Source: Akkermansiaceae bacterium UBA1506 (GTDB lineage Bacteria; Verrucomicrobiota; Verrucomicrobiia; Verrucomicrobiales; DEV007). From it: 6,703 nucleotides of DNA. A program made the translations under genes and the position numbers. Positions 6,086 through 6,703 of the stretch are shown one piece after another. Location of the stretch: contig DCQY01000040.1 of NCBI GenBank assembly GCA_002323995.1, positions 1-6,703 on the forward strand. Direction: 5' to 3'. The stretch's first letter is position 1; every line of letters begins with the position of its first letter. The notes beneath the pieces are model-generated. The model made no database searches. It had not been told where the DNA came from and was given only the letters and a program-made list of their open reading frames with translations.

Positions 6086-6418
6086 CTAGGGAAGCTTGTG
6101 TCCAGAGGCAGCAACGATGTAGCCGATGAAGGCCTCGGGATAGTGATCAAAGGCTCTTACGCAGGGAGTGCAGCAGAATAGCACCTCCTGACCTTTGAAG
6201 ACCCGCCGATGTTTGACCGGGCGTCTACTGAACGGTGTCCGGTTCACAGCGCAGTAGTCAAATGGATACTTGGTGTAAGGTGTTTTGGCCTTGTCGGCCG
6301 CTCTGGTGGCCTTGAGAGAGGAGATAGAGTCGCCCGGTGCCGCGTTGTCAGTGGTCGTGCAGGCCGAGAAAGCAAAGGCGTAGGCGACAAGAGAAAGAAC
6401 GCGGAGGAGAGTTTTCAT
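6086..6418 (-). CDS. Lipoprotein with cysteine-rich TRASH/YHS-like metal-binding domain
   Basis: The 110-residue product starts with a signal peptide, MKTLLRVLSLVAYAFAFSAC, ending in a lipobox-like FSAC with the lipidated cysteine at position 20. A short Thr/Ala/Asp-rich linker (21-50) follows. The remainder resembles the small TRASH/YHS-type domain: YPFDYCAVNRTPF (51-63), then FKGQEVLFCCTPCVRAF (74-90) and HYPEAFIGYI (92-101). C56, C82, C83 and C86 are the likely metal ligands. In this family such domains bind soft or transition metals, often copper, though the metal is not readable here. The frame stays open to an ATG at 6484, but 6418 is preferred: it puts the signal peptide at the N-terminus and has an AGGGAG ribosome-binding site just upstream. 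It is convergent with the DUF1232 gene. The exact function is unknown; an envelope metal-handling role is inference. Confidence 0.8.
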   Translation of the reverse strand: MKTLLRVLSLVAYAFAFSACTTTDNAAPGDSISSLKATRAADKAKTPYTKYPFDYCAVNRTPFSRRPVKHRRVFKGQEVLFCCTPCVRAFDHYPEAFIGYIVAASGHKLP

Positions 6419-6422
6419 GTCG

Positions 6423-6428
6423 CTCCCT
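6423..6428 (-). promoter_or_regulatory. Shine-Dalgarno site AGGGAG deciding the lipoprotein start
   Basis: On the minus strand AGGGAG ends 4 nt before the ATG at 6418. The spacing is slightly short but workable. It supports 6418 over the upstream in-frame ATG at 6484, and it is the only clear Shine-Dalgarno motif before any gene in the window. Confidence 0.5.
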
Positions 6429-6513
6429 AATTTGCTGCCGTTTCTGCCCGACTTCAAGTTGATTCGTCTTGCGGGAGACACCATTTTTGTTTGCAGATGA
6501 GGGGGAATCTGCT

Positions 6514-6542
6514 TTGACTAGACTTCACTGAGGCGGGATACG
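6514..6542 (+). promoter_or_regulatory. Candidate promoter for the zinc-ribbon gene
   Basis: TTGACT (6514-6519) matches the -35 consensus at 5 of 6 positions. Seventeen bases later GATACG (6537-6542) matches the -10 consensus at only 3 of 6. Transcription would start near 6549, about 22 nt before the ATG at 6571. The 152-bp region between this gene and the divergent lipoprotein gene also holds a 6-bp hairpin, GCAGAT (6493-6498) with ATCTGC (6507-6512). I could not find a convincing promoter for the lipoprotein gene in it. Confidence 0.3.
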
Positions 6543-6570
6543 CATCAAGTGACGCCCAAATTAAGTAACC

Positions 6571-6703
6571 ATGGCAAACATCAAAGTGGCATGCCCTAAG
6601 TGCGGGCAGAAAGTATCTGGCGACGAGTCTTTTTTTGGCACGACTGTTGAATGTCCGGTCTGCTCCGCGACGATTCAGTTTCCTGATTCTGCAGTTGAGC
6701 AAC
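6571..6703 (+). CDS. N-terminal zinc-ribbon protein, partial (first 44 residues)
   Basis: The frame is open from ATG at 6571 to the right edge of the window. The translation begins MANIKVACPKCGQKVSGDES and continues with TTVECPVCSATIQFP. CPKC (C8, C11) and CPVC (C28, C31) are 16 residues apart and form a typical four-cysteine zinc ribbon of the short MJ0042-like kind. Such ribbons often sit at the extreme N-terminus of longer proteins that carry membrane segments or an unrelated domain, so the function depends on what lies beyond the window. No Shine-Dalgarno motif precedes the ATG. The conserved cysteine spacing makes the frame convincing despite the truncation; no functional name is justified. 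Confidence 0.8.
   Translation, partial: MANIKVACPKCGQKVSGDESFFGTTVECPVCSATIQFPDSAVEQ

Noticed and set aside
6419..6484. Longer N-terminus for the lipoprotein from the ATG at 6484
   Set aside because: It would place 22 polar and basic residues before a clear signal peptide and lipobox; the start at 6418 has a Shine-Dalgarno motif.
6493..6512. Hairpin GCAGAT/ATCTGC upstream of the zinc-ribbon gene
   Set aside because: It has only six base pairs and an 8-nt loop, no T-tract and overlap with the start of a candidate -35; too weak to call a terminator or riboswitch.
6542..6555. Imperfect palindrome GCATCAAGTGACGC just before the zinc-ribbon gene
   Set aside because: It has mismatches at the centre and in each arm and is of a length expected by chance.
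6454..6702. 82-codon minus-strand frame over the right end
   Set aside because: It is antisense to the zinc-ribbon gene, which has conserved CxxC pairs, and it covers the divergent promoter region.

Overview
The window is ordinary bacterial chromosome, dominated by part of a respiratory complex I (NADH:quinone oxidoreductase, nuo) operon read on the minus strand. In order of transcription it holds nuoD, nuoE, nuoF, nuoG and the first 198 codons of nuoH, which runs off the left edge. The genes are tightly packed: nuoD-nuoE 41 nt apart, nuoE-nuoF 3 nt, nuoF-nuoG overlapping by 4 nt (ATGA), nuoG-nuoH 11 nt. Together they encode the NADH-oxidising arm (NuoE, NuoF, NuoG), the quinone-site subunit (NuoD) and the start of the membrane subunit that closes the quinone cavity (NuoH). 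Cofactor ligands are intact in all of them. nuoA, nuoB and nuoC do not precede nuoD, so they must lie elsewhere in the genome.

To the right of nuoD is a 168-bp divergent intergenic region. It contains a perfect 26-bp inverted repeat whose core is exactly TGTGA-N6-TCACA, the binding pattern of the CRP/FNR regulator family, flanked by plausible promoters in both directions. The gene on the other side encodes a 99-residue membrane protein of the DUF1232 (YkvA-like) type. It converges with a minus-strand gene for a 110-residue lipoprotein with a cysteine-rich metal-binding (TRASH/YHS-like) domain. A second divergent intergenic region follows, and the window ends inside a plus-strand gene whose protein begins with a two-CxxC zinc ribbon.

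The organism looks like a free-living, aerobically respiring Gram-negative bacterium of about average GC content. The protein wording (NuoF and NuoE signature segments, the zinc-ribbon start, the lipoprotein) and the near absence of Shine-Dalgarno motifs suggest Verrucomicrobiota, perhaps Opitutae. This is inference from remembered family resemblance, not from a search.

I see no mobile element, CRISPR array, tRNA or rRNA, and no evidence of an undescribed multi-gene system. The most interesting item is the CRP/FNR-like operator between the nuo operon and the DUF1232 gene.
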